Origin: Ferrimicrobium sp.
GTDB taxonomy: Bacteria; Actinomycetota; Acidimicrobiia; Acidimicrobiales; Acidimicrobiaceae
Assembly: GCF_027364955.1 (NCBI RefSeq)
Contig: NZ_DAHXOI010000011.1
Span: 5,550 to 69,549 of the forward strand
Reading direction: 5' to 3'
DNA length: 64,000 bases
A program made the translations under genes and the position numbers. This document shows, one piece after another, positions 8,978 to 18,744 of this stretch. The number at the start of each line of letters is the position of its first letter. Position 1 is the stretch's first letter. The notes beneath the pieces are model-generated. The model had not been told where the DNA came from. It saw only the letters and a list, made by a program, of their open reading frames with translations, and ran no database searches.

Positions 8978-9211
8978 ATGATTGCTACTGAAATTAGCGG
9001 ATTTCCAAAATTTGATTCTGTGGATGAGCCGGAGATCCGGGAGGCATTGTGGGACTTAGCGCGAGCGAGCCACGGAATGCTTTATGTTGCGGAGGATGGT
9101 ACCGTGTCCGTGCTCGGTTCGATTGATGAGCTGCAACGACGCGTCGTCAATCTGACTGGCGCGGATGTCCCCCCTCGTAGGAAGGGAACGTTTCGGATTG
9201 ATGAGGGCTGA
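8978..9211 (+). CDS. Hypothetical protein (possible 3' remnant)
   Basis: A 77-residue product starting MIATEISGFPKFD and ending RRKGTFRIDEG. The same frame stays open upstream to the break point of the IS630 remnant and reads plausibly (DQLLGESIFDRVDLYNAIL), so this may be the 3' end of a longer gene cut by the insertion sequence rather than a complete small gene. No family was recognised. It contains no signal peptide or membrane segment. Confidence 0.4.
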   Translation: MIATEISGFPKFDSVDEPEIREALWDLARASHGMLYVAEDGTVSVLGSIDELQRRVVNLTGADVPPRRKGTFRIDEG

Positions 9212-9659
9212 GGAAGTTAGTGACATATCCGCTTATTGCCACCGTTTCGTGGACGTATATCGCTTATAGGCTTTGTGCGAAACCAACTAAATGCTCGAAG
9301 CGAAGCGGACCTGGCATGAGGGGCAGTCCAGCGATGTGATGTAAAGGGTCTGTCCTGACGTGGTGAAGAAGGTTCGCTACTCGGCTGCGCATGCCCGATG
9401 AATCAATGGTGTCGAAAAACTGTGTGCGGGGGAACCTCATGGATCCTTTGATAGGGGTCTGCTGGTTCCAGGCGGTGGGCCTGAAGGTGCCCCGCATGGC
9501 CTGGTTGGGACCTCAACCGCGGTTGGACGGTGCTCCAGCAGTGCCCTACCTTACTCGTCTAGCGCGCTAGCGAGGTGACCTAGTATGTCCTCGCGGAGGG
9601 CGGGAGATTGGTCTTCGTTGGGGGTTCCTTGCTTGCTTCGCTGTACGAACGCCATTGCC
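9212..9659. other. No clear gene; possible transposon debris
   Basis: A 77-codon minus-strand frame (9264-9497) is open but has no recognisable domain or convincing ribosome binding site. I see no array or RNA gene. The stretch ends where the IS21 terminal repeats begin. Confidence 0.35.
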
Positions 9660-9664
9660 ACTGG

Positions 9665-9830
9665 CTATTCTTGTACTCCTGAAACCACTTTCTTGTAACT
9701 TGTGAAAGCCGATTCTTCTAACTCCTGAAACCACTTTCTTGTAACTTGTGAAAGCCGCTAATTCTATCTCCTGAAACCACTCGCTTCTAACTCCTGAAAC
9801 CACTCGCTTCTAACTCCTTCAAAGGGTCGG
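9665..9830 (+). repeat. IS21 left terminal iterons
   Basis: About five partly degenerate copies of CTAACTCCTGAAACCACT, spaced by roughly 20-35 nt and interleaved with TTGTAACTTGTGAAAGCC variants. The innermost copy reads TTCTAACTCCTTCAAAG, a shape also found innermost at the other end. They are probable IstA binding sites. Confidence 0.8.
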
Positions 9831-9867
9831 CCGAGCGCTGAGATCCCCTCTCCTCGATCCCCTTTGG

Positions 9868-10632
9868 TTATCCTCCTTCCTCGTCTTGGTTGGACTCCTC
9901 CTGGGCTTTGACTTTGCGCATCGATTCACCGGTGAGCTCAATGACCCGTGAGGCATGAATAATGCGGTCCATGATGGCATCAGCGGCAGTCGCATCCTCC
10001 ATGAGTGCATGGAACTTGGCCACCGGGAACTGAGAGAGAAAGATCGTCGAGCGCAGATCCACTCTAGCATCGATGATCTCTAAGAGTTCCCGAGAGCTCG
10101 TCACCGAGACGGGCGAGAGTCCAAAGTCATCGAGGATGAGCAGATCGAGTCGGCGAAGGTTGGCCATCAGGTTCCGGTAGCTCCCATCGGCCCTCGCGAG
10201 ACTGAGACGCTCGATGAGATCAGAGGTTCGTAGGTAGCGCACCGAGTACTCCCTGCGAATCGCCTCCATGCCAACGAGACAGCCGAGGTAGGTCTTACCG
10301 ACTCCGGTAGGACCGGTGATGATGAGACCATGTCCTTTGTCCATGAACGCAAGTGAGGTAAGGCTCGCAAAGGTCTCCCTTGAGATCCCGCGATGGGTCT
10401 CAAAGGAGAACTCCTCCTTGTAGGCCATGACTCGAAGAGAGGCCTCGCGGAGTTTGCGGGCTACCCGACGGTTGTGACGCATGGTGATCTCCTTGTCGAG
10501 GATGAGATCGAGCCGGTCGATGAAGTGCAAGGACTCGACGGTCGCATCCTGGAGCTGGCGCTCGTACTCGGCTCTGGCATCAGGGAGTCGAAGCGCTCGG
10601 AGGTGTTCGAGATTGGCAAGATGGCTAGACAT
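9868..10632 (-). CDS. istB: IS21-family helper ATPase IstB
   Basis: 254 residues of the DnaA/DnaC-like AAA+ type. Walker A is LIITGPTGVGKTYLG, Walker B is LDLLILDDFGL and the sensor region is near SVTSSRELLEIIDAR. In IS21 elements IstB forms an ATP-dependent oligomer on target DNA and recruits and stimulates the IstA transposase. The length matches the family (about 250-260). The gene follows istA by 6 nt on the same strand and is probably translated from the same mRNA. Confidence 0.95.
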   Translation of the reverse strand: MSSHLANLEHLRALRLPDARAEYERQLQDATVESLHFIDRLDLILDKEITMRHNRRVARKLREASLRVMAYKEEFSFETHRGISRETFASLTSLAFMDKGHGLIITGPTGVGKTYLGCLVGMEAIRREYSVRYLRTSDLIERLSLARADGSYRNLMANLRRLDLLILDDFGLSPVSVTSSRELLEIIDARVDLRSTIFLSQFPVAKFHALMEDATAADAIMDRIIHASRVIELTGESMRKVKAQEESNQDEEGG

Positions 10633-10638
10633 GGGTGC

Positions 10639-12207
10639 TTAGACCCTCCTTTCGGTGTTGGTGAACTCGTCGTGGTGACGGAGGTTGTCATGGATGGGTG
10701 AGACCGGTGGTGCTGGTTGATCCCCGGTGAGATAGACCTTGGTGGTAAGGATGGACACGAGAGAGGCGAGACTCGTCGTATTGTTGGCAAGTGCCCAGCC
10801 ACAGGCAGCCTCGAGCTCATCGGCACCATGGATGTGGTAAAGATCGAGGAGTCGGGTGAGTGAGTGACGCTTTCCCTCTGTGAAGGGAGGCTCACCGCCG
10901 AGAAGCTCGGCGAGTTGACCAACACTTGGACCAGCCTCAATGAGGCGAGCCTTCAAGGTCTCTGACGAGAGTGAGTCAAGATAGGCGGCGTGCTTTGGGT
11001 GCAGGTGGGCCGGATCGGTCATGACCTCACCCGAACGGTAGCTGCGCTGATGAGAGGCCACCCGTTGACCGGCGTGAAAGATCTCCACGATCCCTTCCGT
11101 GATGCGTACCTCAACGGTCTTTCCAGTTAGTACATAGGGCACCGAGTAGGAGACCTCGCCGATGATGAGGTGATAGTTGGGAGGAACCCTGAGGCTCAAC
11201 CAGCGCCCATAGCTAAAGGGTGTCTCGGGGAGGGGACGAAGGTATGGGCGCTCTTGGCAGAAGCGCTCACTCCTCGACCCTTCCATCTTGGTGAAGGGAC
11301 GATCGTTGAGCTCCTTGACCCCGCGAGCGATCGCCTCATTGAGTGCGGCTAGCGAGGTGAAGTGCTCATCACGCAAGGGAGCTAGCACCCAGTTCTGAAC
11401 GGCTTTGACCCGCTCTTCGACCTTGGCCTTATCCCGTGGTCGACGTACCCGTGTGGGGTCGATCCAGAGATGGTAGTAGCTGGCTAGTTCAACAATGGCC
11501 CGAGAGAGTCGGATGACCCGCTTGGTGTGAGAGATAACCCCTGCCTTCAAGTTATCTGGCACCAGGGTGGCCACGACACCGCCAAAGAAGCTAAGAGCAC
11601 GCGCAATCCCATTGACAAAACACTCCTCGGACTGAGCACGCTGGGCCTCGGCGTAGGTGTAGCCAGAGTAGGCGAGGGTGGCAACGAGGATCTGGGCACA
11701 AAAGAGCACCATGTGCGTGATGGCGTCATAGATCGGGATGGTCATGCCGGCATAGTCAAGGTAGCACACCTCACCAGGGGTGTGCGTTAACACCATGGTG
11801 ACCTGGTGGCTTTGCTGGTACTCCCTCAACTGAGCACAGAAGTTGGAGTAGCTATAGACCTCGCCTCCCTCATTGGCCTTTGCGTACTCCTGGTACAGAA
11901 GCGCTCGGGTCATGGATTTGCGACCTAGTTCGGACAGCACCCAGGCGAAGTCGATCGGAGCCTTGGTCGTCGATGGTTTTGGACCAGCTGGATTCGGATA
12001 CATCAACGCTTTGAGCTCAGTGTCGCTAAGCGCCAAGAGCTCGACTCCGCGTTCCCCGGCGAGCGAAAGGATCCGCGTCACGGTCGCATGGGAGATCCCA
12101 AGCGACTGGGCGATCTCGTTACGATTCTTCTCGAGTTCATAGTGGAGGCGAATCACCTCCCTGACATAGTTCATTTCAACTCCCCACGTTTCTTTCTTCT
12201 TTGCCAC
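10639..12207 (-). CDS. istA: IS21-family transposase IstA
   Basis: About 522 residues from the preferred GTG at 12207, which has GGAGGAGGGGG just upstream. A longer reading from 12285 is possible but would put the ribosome binding site inside the gene. The N-terminus has a helix-turn-helix (NRNEIAQSLGISHATVTRIL) that binds the terminal iterons. The rve-type DDE core includes VCYLDYAGMTIPI and TLVPDNLKAGV with a later Glu in the KAKVEERVKAVQ segment. A Mu-transposase-like C-terminal domain follows (VSYSVPYVLTGKTVEVRI). It cuts and joins the element ends together with IstB. Confidence 0.95.
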   Translation of the reverse strand: MAKKKETWGVEMNYVREVIRLHYELEKNRNEIAQSLGISHATVTRILSLAGERGVELLALSDTELKALMYPNPAGPKPSTTKAPIDFAWVLSELGRKSMTRALLYQEYAKANEGGEVYSYSNFCAQLREYQQSHQVTMVLTHTPGEVCYLDYAGMTIPIYDAITHMVLFCAQILVATLAYSGYTYAEAQRAQSEECFVNGIARALSFFGGVVATLVPDNLKAGVISHTKRVIRLSRAIVELASYYHLWIDPTRVRRPRDKAKVEERVKAVQNWVLAPLRDEHFTSLAALNEAIARGVKELNDRPFTKMEGSRSERFCQERPYLRPLPETPFSYGRWLSLRVPPNYHLIIGEVSYSVPYVLTGKTVEVRITEGIVEIFHAGQRVASHQRSYRSGEVMTDPAHLHPKHAAYLDSLSSETLKARLIEAGPSVGQLAELLGGEPPFTEGKRHSLTRLLDLYHIHGADELEAACGWALANNTTSLASLVSILTTKVYLTGDQPAPPVSPIHDNLRHHDEFTNTERRV

Positions 12208-12285
12208 CTGTCGGCCCCCTCCTCCCATGGATCCCCTCTTTGGGGCTCCTATGGACGAGTATGGCCGATTCGTTGTACCCATCAA

Positions 12286-12420
12286 TCACTTGAAGGAGTT
12301 AGAGTTCTCCGGTTTCAGGAGTTAGGGTTCCTCACTTCCAGAAGTTGGAATTGAGAGGTTTCAGAAGTTAGAGTCGATGAGCTTCAGAAGTTAGGGTTGA
12401 GACGTTTCAGAAGTTAGGCC
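12286..12420 (-). repeat. IS21 right terminal iterons
   Basis: Read from the outside on the minus strand this end has six copies of CTAACTTCTGAAAC-like units, the innermost being TCTAACTCCTTCAAG. They mirror the left-end copies in inverted orientation. The promoter of istA must lie within or next to them. Confidence 0.8.
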
Positions 12421-12536
12421 CGTAACCAGCCACCTCCGCTTTTAACGGATCAACCCGCTTTGATGACCCGCCTCGATCGTAGCAGTATTCGTTAGTCATA
12501 TGACTCATGAATCAGGAAACCGGCTAGGGTGGTGAA

Positions 12537-15500
12537 ATGGACTCGACCTACCGAACTCTCCGCGCGGCTGCCGATCTGGGCTCATTCACCATCAAGGCGC
12601 TTGCGCACACGGCGCGCGTCAGCGAGGTGACGGTCCGGACCGTGCTTAAGCGGAACTCCTGCTACTTCGAGCGAGGCACCGACCAACAAGACGTAACGCG
12701 TCAACGAGGTGGACAGGCACACGCGTGGTTGGTCAAGCCGGAGCGACGAGACGCGCTGGAGGACCTACTCGCGGAGCGTCTCGCAAGCCTTGAACGCAGT
12801 CAACTCGCTGTGACAGAGCTAAGTTCGACCGGGCAGCTCACCTTGCGCTCACCAAGTCCTTCACCGGAACTGCTCAGTGCAGACGAGTTGGACAAGGGTT
12901 TACTGATGCCGGAGGTCGAACTTCTTCCGCGCCTTCTTCAGCGCCTCTTTGCGGTGACGAAGGGCCTGAGCGGCCTCACGATCCGTTCCGGTGCTGGAGT
13001 CCTCGTCCAAGGTTACGACGGTGTCGTTCAGTCCCTCGAAGGAGTGCCGCCGTATGTGCCAGCAGGTCCGAGCGTGTGGGAACTCGGCGCGGGAGGAGAT
13101 GCAAAAAAGAAGGCAAATAGCGACATTCGCGAGCGAACGACTAACCCTCGCAATGTCGTGACTAAGCGTACTGCGTTTGTGTTCGTGACCACGCGGCGGT
13201 TGCCCGATTGGACCGGGGGGAAGCACTCCGCTTCTTGGCGCAAGGTTCTAGTCATCGACGCCGACGCCCTCGAAACATGGATGCTCTCGCAGCCGGCGGT
13301 ACACATCTGGGCTTCGGAGATCGTTGGCCTTAAGCCGCTTGAGATCTCGACGATTGAGCACTGGTTCGATATCTGGCGCCAGCACACTCATCCCGTGCTG
13401 CCCGCTCGTCTTCTGGCGCTGGGCAGGGACAAAGAGGCTGCAAAGGTTCGAGAAGTCGCGTTGGGCACAGGAGGCGACGTCGGTATCCACGCAAACTCCA
13501 GAGCGGAGGCGCTGGCGTTCATCGCTTCAACATTGGGCACCACCGAGAACCTCGGGGTCGAGGAGGAATACCGCCTCCGGTCGGCCTTGCTCGTGGAGAC
13601 ACCAAACGAATGGACCCGGCTCGTGGCGAGCCTCAGTTCGGGAATTCTCGTCCCAGATTTCCCCGACGCTGATGTCGCAGCGGCAGTCGGCAAGGGTTTG
13701 ACCGTTTTCGTTCCGCTGGGGCTCGGCGATCCTGTCCGTCACGGCGACATCGTGCTGCCGCGCATTGACCGCGTTCGTGCCGCGGAAATGCTGCGAACCG
13801 AGGTCCTCCTACATGATGTGGAGTTCGGGGTCAGCGAGGAACCAATGAGTCTCCAGGCCGCCGACCAGCTAGCCGCTGAGACCGATCAGAGCTTGACGGC
13901 GTTTCGTCGGAGCCACGGACGGAGTCGAACTAGCGACAAGGCAGCATGGGCAACCGATTCGCGGATATCGACGTGGCTCGCGCCGTTGGTCCTCCTCGGA
14001 AGTTGGGAACCCGCGTGTTACGGTGATAAGGAGATCGTGTCGAGGCTTGTGGCCCGCGAGTACGAGGAGGTCGAACAACAGCTTATTGCGTTAGCCGCTG
14101 CCGAGGACCCACCCTTCTTCAAATCCGGTGGTGCATGGCGACTCTCCGCCCCCGCGGACGCGTTCGAGCAACTTGGCCGAATCATCACAGACGCGACAAG
14201 TGCGCGTTGGGCTGAACTCGCCGTTGATGTACTTGGTGAGTACAACCCAGTCTTTGCGGTCGAGCTACTCGACGACGTCCCTGACGCGTTGCCAGACCAC
14301 CTGACCTACTCCAGTTCGCTTCGCTCGGGAATCGCTCGCGGTGTCGCGTTACTCGCCGTGTTCGGAGATGAGGGCAAATCGATACCAAATGCTCTGGTGC
14401 GATCAGTCGTTCGAAACATGCTTGAGCCACTCGATATCGTGTGCTGGTGTTCGGCAGCGCCGACGTTTCAGTCGCTTGCAGAGGCAGATCCCGATGCCTT
14501 CCTCGCTGCGGTCAATAGTGCGCTGCGAGATCCGGGAAGGCCGTTGGAGGCGATGTTCCGCGACCGCGGGTACGGAGGCTTCGGTGGCACATCACCCCAC
14601 GTCTATCTGGTGTGGGCGCTAGAACTCCTCTGTCGGTCCCGTGACCATGCGCCAGCCGCGTGTTTTGCGCTTGCCGGGCTAGCGCAGGTCGACCCTGGGG
14701 GAAGAAATGGCAATCGGCCGGCCGACAGCCTTCGCAAGGTGCTCCTACCTTGGTCGCCGCAACTAAATGCCACGGTTGGTCAGCGACTTGACATTGCGAG
14801 TGTGATTCTGGAGCAGTACCCATCGGTCGGCTGGCAGCTACTCATAGGTCTTCTGCCGCAGCTGCATGATTGGACCGGGTCGATACCGGAGCCGACCTTC
14901 CGCAACTGGAGAATCGGCCTGGACAACCCTACCGACAAGGTCTATTACTGGCAAGCGCTTGTATCGTTGGCAATCAGCGCAGCCGGCGGCGACCCGGTCC
15001 GTTTGGAAGAACTCGTGAAGCGGCTACCTGCCCTCGGAACCAATGAACGTGAGTCGATTGTCAAGGCGCTTGAGCAAACGGACATCAGCAGCTATCCCGA
15101 TGCTGTGCGGACGAGGGTCTGGCAGGCACTGCACGACGAGGTCGCGCATCACCGCCAGTTTCCCGATGCCCCTTGGCGATTACCGGACTCGTTATTGGTA
15201 CAACTTGAACAGGTGATCGAAGCCTGGAAACCGAACGATCGTATCGCCCGATCGGCGATGTACTTCCAGCGCCATCCTCAGCTCCCATTGCCCAACCTAG
15301 CTGACTACGAGAACTATCAGCGCGCCGTCGAAGAGCGTCGCATCGCCTCATTCTCTGAGCTCTGGCAAAACGAGGCCGCTGCAGGACTTGAGCGCCTCGC
15401 TGTCGAGGCACCTGAACCGGACACAGTGGGATGGGCGGCGGCATCTCTCTTGGGTGACGAAGTGAGATCGCTCATGCTCGGCTGGCTTCCCGTTGACACC

Positions 15501-16613
15501 CCGAAGAGTCAAGTCGCCGTCGGGTGGCTCGGACATATGGCTGCGAACCAGCCCAATGGTTGGGTCGAGCCATTCCTTGAGGAACTTGGTAAACGCGACT
15601 CTGCCACGAAATTGGCTGGCTATCGGGCGCTCCAAGACCGTCCGGAGACGATCGCACGAATCTCAACAGAGGATGCAGAACTTCAGCGAGGTTTCTGGCA
15701 GAGCGCTGACCAGCGGATGCATTGGAATCCCAACGTCGAGGGTGTCGTCCGCGGTCTCGTTGCACACGGGCAGGCGAGTAGTGCAATCCACGTGTTGGGG
15801 CTGAAGCTCGGTACCGATGTCGTCACACCCGACCTCGTCAAATCGACACTCGATGCGGAACTTGCGGCGGATACCGATGCTGCACCAGCCGACGCGATGC
15901 GGGGGTTTCACATCGGCCGTCTGCTCGATTTCCTTGGTCAGAACGGCGTCGACCGTAGCCAACTCGCGCGCCTTGAGTTCTCGTTCATCCTGGTCCCTGG
16001 GATCGAGCACCAGCCGACATCGCTCCATTCCTTGCTCGGTGAGGACCCAAAGTTGTTTGTAGAGCTTGTCGGCTACCTCGTGGGTCGTGGTAGTGATGAA
16101 ACCAGCAGCAAACAGGTCGTGACGGTTCTCGGGCATCGCAGTTACTATGTGCTTCGACAGTGGAGGACCCCTCCGGGTTCGAAGCCAGGAGGCGAGATCG
16201 ACATTGACATCTTGGAGGAGTGGGTCTACGCAGCTCGTGAGCTTTTTGCGCAGGAAGACCTAAGCGATCTCGGGGACGAGTTCATTGGTCAACTCTTGTC
16301 GGGTGTTGGCGAGGGTGCCGATGGCATCTGGCCGAGTGAGCCGGTGCGAGTTGTTCTCCGAGAGGTGCCGTCAGATCATCTTCGAGCGGGCATCTCCATC
16401 GGTCGTTTCAACGCGCGTGGCGTGACGATTCGGGATCCATTCGACGGTGGTCAGCAAGAGCGATCACTCTTGGAGGTGTATGCGAGTGGAGCGAGGAAAC
16501 TGGCGGCGCGGTGGCCCGAGACTGCCCGCCTGCTCCGAGAGCTGGCTGACCACTACCGCGACCTTGCGAATCAACAGGACCACATCGCCGATCGCTTTCG
16601 AGATGGGCGGTGA
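12537..16613 (+). CDS. Large (1358 aa) protein with N-terminal winged-helix-like domain, possible defence protein
   Basis: I do not recognise a named family with certainty. Residues ~5-45 look like a helix-turn-helix (FTIKALAHTARVSEVTVRTV). Residues ~165-270 contain a module with PSVWELG, GGDAKKKANSDIRERT, a run of hydrophobic strand residues FVFVTTRRL and ALETWMLSQPAVHIWASE. This pattern (WE...KA..D...RT) recurs in my experience in large uncharacterised proteins of defence islands and may be a nuclease-like domain. Residues ~290-520 resemble a degenerate STAND-type NTPase without a classical Walker A. The remaining ~800 residues are predicted alpha-helical repeats, suited to sensing. It stands alone between an IS21 element and an AlbA_2/hsdR-remnant pair. 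The function is inferred only from architecture and context. Confidence 0.75.
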   Translation: MDSTYRTLRAAADLGSFTIKALAHTARVSEVTVRTVLKRNSCYFERGTDQQDVTRQRGGQAHAWLVKPERRDALEDLLAERLASLERSQLAVTELSSTGQLTLRSPSPSPELLSADELDKGLLMPEVELLPRLLQRLFAVTKGLSGLTIRSGAGVLVQGYDGVVQSLEGVPPYVPAGPSVWELGAGGDAKKKANSDIRERTTNPRNVVTKRTAFVFVTTRRLPDWTGGKHSASWRKVLVIDADALETWMLSQPAVHIWASEIVGLKPLEISTIEHWFDIWRQHTHPVLPARLLALGRDKEAAKVREVALGTGGDVGIHANSRAEALAFIASTLGTTENLGVEEEYRLRSALLVETPNEWTRLVASLSSGILVPDFPDADVAAAVGKGLTVFVPLGLGDPVRHGDIVLPRIDRVRAAEMLRTEVLLHDVEFGVSEEPMSLQAADQLAAETDQSLTAFRRSHGRSRTSDKAAWATDSRISTWLAPLVLLGSWEPACYGDKEIVSRLVAREYEEVEQQLIALAAAEDPPFFKSGGAWRLSAPADAFEQLGRIITDATSARWAELAVDVLGEYNPVFAVELLDDVPDALPDHLTYSSSLRSGIARGVALLAVFGDEGKSIPNALVRSVVRNMLEPLDIVCWCSAAPTFQSLAEADPDAFLAAVNSALRDPGRPLEAMFRDRGYGGFGGTSPHVYLVWALELLCRSRDHAPAACFALAGLAQVDPGGRNGNRPADSLRKVLLPWSPQLNATVGQRLDIASVILEQYPSVGWQLLIGLLPQLHDWTGSIPEPTFRNWRIGLDNPTDKVYYWQALVSLAISAAGGDPVRLEELVKRLPALGTNERESIVKALEQTDISSYPDAVRTRVWQALHDEVAHHRQFPDAPWRLPDSLLVQLEQVIEAWKPNDRIARSAMYFQRHPQLPLPNLADYENYQRAVEERRIASFSELWQNEAAAGLERLAVEAPEPDTVGWAAASLLGDEVRSLMLGWLPVDTPKSQVAVGWLGHMAANQPNGWVEPFLEELGKRDSATKLAGYRALQDRPETIARISTEDAELQRGFWQSADQRMHWNPNVEGVVRGLVAHGQASSAIHVLGLKLGTDVVTPDLVKSTLDAELAADTDAAPADAMRGFHIGRLLDFLGQNGVDRSQLARLEFSFILVPGIEHQPTSLHSLLGEDPKLFVELVGYLVGRGSDETSSKQVVTVLGHRSYYVLRQWRTPPGSKPGGEIDIDILEEWVYAARELFAQEDLSDLGDEFIGQLLSGVGEGADGIWPSEPVRVVLREVPSDHLRAGISIGRFNARGVTIRDPFDGGQQERSLLEVYASGARKLAARWPETARLLRELADHYRDLANQQDHIADRFRDGR

Positions 16614-17460
16614 GTAACCCGTCGGGAGCCTTGTAGAGGGCGATTTGTCGGGCCGAAGTGCGAGTTCGGCGCCCGACGACGGGAAGTTCTCTCCCGCCGC
16701 CCAACTTTGCCCGTTCAAGGACTATTCAGGAGCCGAGAGCGAATGGATGCTGTACTCAGTCTGTCGTAACTTACGGAAGCTTGCCAGTGAAAGAGTGAAT
16801 GTAGGGTTGGTGCTGGTTAGAACGCGAGTGAATAGCTTCAACTTGGGATCATCGAGCCAAATTTGAGACCGAAGCTAAGAATTCAAAGACCACAACCCGA
16901 ATTTGGGCAGATTCTGGGGCCCCAGTCCTGGATCCGGGAGGGGATTCGGACCGACGTCCCTAGTAGAAGGGATGTAGCAGACCCTAATCGGGTAGCGCTT
17001 GCTCAAGCAGTGGTATGCATCAAGATCATACATGTTGCGGTGAATATCTGTATATCCAACTTGGAGAATGAAGTTGGGTGCTACACCAAGTACTGCACTC
17101 GTCCCTAGGTCTCAATAGAGGTATGTACAGATATTGTGTACGGAGCATTCTAAATCCGTGATCAGGACCAGTTTGGATGTCGGTTGCTGACAGGCTAACC
17201 AAGCAGGTGTGACTCCTCTTCAAGCTTCTGTGTTGATGGCAGCAGTGGATACCAGCGAGAGACATCTACAGGACGGATAGATTGACGCTGGCGCATGCTA
17301 CTTGGGTGCAGCTGTGGATGAACTGCTTAATTTTGTCCGTAAATCGAAGAGAGATCACGGCGCTACAAGTGTCGGCGGACGGAAAGCAGCCAGATGGCGA
17401 GCCGGTGTGGAGCCGTCAATTTCGACTTTCCCAACGGCCTAAAATAGGTTTTGGGCGAGA
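16614..17460. other. About 850 bp without a recognised gene
   Basis: Short frames occur on both strands (for example 16645-16866 and 17282-17539), but none has a clear start signal, family motif or coding-type third-position bias. No RNA gene or repeat was recognised. Confidence 0.4.
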
Positions 17461-18744
17461 TCAAGCCAGCCTGGTTCTAACCATCGTACGCACATCGTCG
17501 GCCGAAGCAGGAAACGTCGTGGCTCCTCGGCGAATGTAGTAATGTGGGTTCGCTGGATCGACGCCGTAAGGCGGTGAGGTGCCTTCTTGGACCTCGACGT
17601 GAAGAACCCTCAGCCCATGTTCGTGCCAAAGGATGTCAAGAGAGAAATCAAGGTGTGGATCAATAAGATCTGCTATCCAGTGTGTGACTGTGTCCTTGAG
17701 AGTTCGGCCGTCATGGTCGGTGTTAATCCCGACGATCTGGCCGTCGTCATCCACGCCGAATAACAGGTGTCCGCCGTGGTCGTTCGCGAATGCGGCCAAG
17801 GTTCGACACACCTTTTTCCGCTCATCCCGAGTTTCTGGAGCCTGTCGTTTGAACTCGATTTGTGGTCCTTCCCCTGCCGCGACCAATGCCTCGATCATCG
17901 AGACGGGCTCCTCTATGATCTCGACACCTGGATCCGGACTCGAATATTGCCAGTTCAGAAACTTTCGGTCCACGCAAGTAGCAGCCGTCTTTAGCACGAC
18001 CCATGCCTGCGCACCCAACCCGTCCGGGGTAGGAAGCTCAACGGTTTGGCAGCGAGCCCTATCCTGGAGCCGCACTTGGGGTCCCGGCACCTGTCCCGCG
18101 AGCTCAAGGGTGAGTCCTGACAACGTCTCGCCTTCGAGATGAACTTCGACTTTCGTCGGGTGGATAACCACTGAGCTGATGCGGCCAGTGCGGTCCTGCG
18201 TCCGTATCGATGAGCTCGGAAGTTGCGAAATGATCCCGGTCACCCCTGTTGCTAACCCGAGGAATGCTGTGGCCGCATCCAAGAACCCGAGGAATGATGG
18301 TGCCCCTTCTGCAATGAGCATTTCTGTTGGTACGTAGGAACCCCCACCAGACCTAGGAAGTGTGTAGGACGTAGCTGGCCAAGTCAGTGGCATATAGGAA
18401 TCCCAGCTTTGACGACTAGCCAGCCCGTAGGCTTGTATAGTGGCATTCGGATTATCAAGTGGCAGATCGGGGAGCGCGACTTCGAGATTGCCGAAGATCA
18501 CCTTGCCAGTCTCAAGCCAATCTGCGATGTTTTGACCGTTCTCCACGAAGGCGTAGAACACAACGCCGGGGTACTTCCAAGTTCGCTCCTCCCAGTCAGG
18601 TGGTTGCGCCAATGCGACTGCATCGAAAGCCAACACTGTCCAGGTCTTCTCCTTGAGCGCAGCTCCGATGCGCACCCAGATGCGTTCTTGGGAGCGAACT
18701 GCGGCGACAAGCTCCTGGAAGGTCACCTGACCGTTCTCGATCAA
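17461..18744 (-). CDS. AlbA_2/Schlafen-type putative ATP-binding protein
   Basis: 427 residues from the preferred TTG at 18744, which has AGAGG seven bases upstream and overlaps the previous frame as TTGA. The last third carries the AlbA_2 (Schlafen AAA-4-like) signature: EGPQIEFKRQ, ERKKVCRTLAAFANDHGGHLLFGVDDDGQIVG and later PPYGVDPANPHYYIRRGATTFPA. These domains occur in putative regulators and antiviral proteins. The first two thirds are unassigned and include one hydrophobic stretch (FLDAATAFLGLATGVTGII) that could be a membrane segment. It directly follows the decayed end of an hsdR gene on the same strand, so it may have been part of a restriction cluster. Confidence 0.75.
   Translation of the reverse strand: MIENGQVTFQELVAAVRSQERIWVRIGAALKEKTWTVLAFDAVALAQPPDWEERTWKYPGVVFYAFVENGQNIADWLETGKVIFGNLEVALPDLPLDNPNATIQAYGLASRQSWDSYMPLTWPATSYTLPRSGGGSYVPTEMLIAEGAPSFLGFLDAATAFLGLATGVTGIISQLPSSSIRTQDRTGRISSVVIHPTKVEVHLEGETLSGLTLELAGQVPGPQVRLQDRARCQTVELPTPDGLGAQAWVVLKTAATCVDRKFLNWQYSSPDPGVEIIEEPVSMIEALVAAGEGPQIEFKRQAPETRDERKKVCRTLAAFANDHGGHLLFGVDDDGQIVGINTDHDGRTLKDTVTHWIADLIDPHLDFSLDILWHEHGLRVLHVEVQEGTSPPYGVDPANPHYYIRRGATTFPASADDVRTMVRTRLA

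Larger units (their letters stand above)
9660..12420 (-). mobile_element. IS21-family insertion sequence, apparently complete
   Basis: The element contains istA and istB in the normal order on the minus strand, separated by a few bases, and both ends carry inverted arrays of a short repeat (consensus CTAACTyCTGAAAC when read inward from each end). Multiple terminal repeats that bind IstA are typical of IS21. Both reading frames are open and motifs intact, so the element may be active. Outer boundaries are approximate, because I could not confirm target duplications by eye. Confidence 0.85.

Noticed and set aside
12900-16136. Many minus-strand frames opposite the 1358-codon gene
   Set aside because: They are shadows of one long coding frame with consistent codon use.
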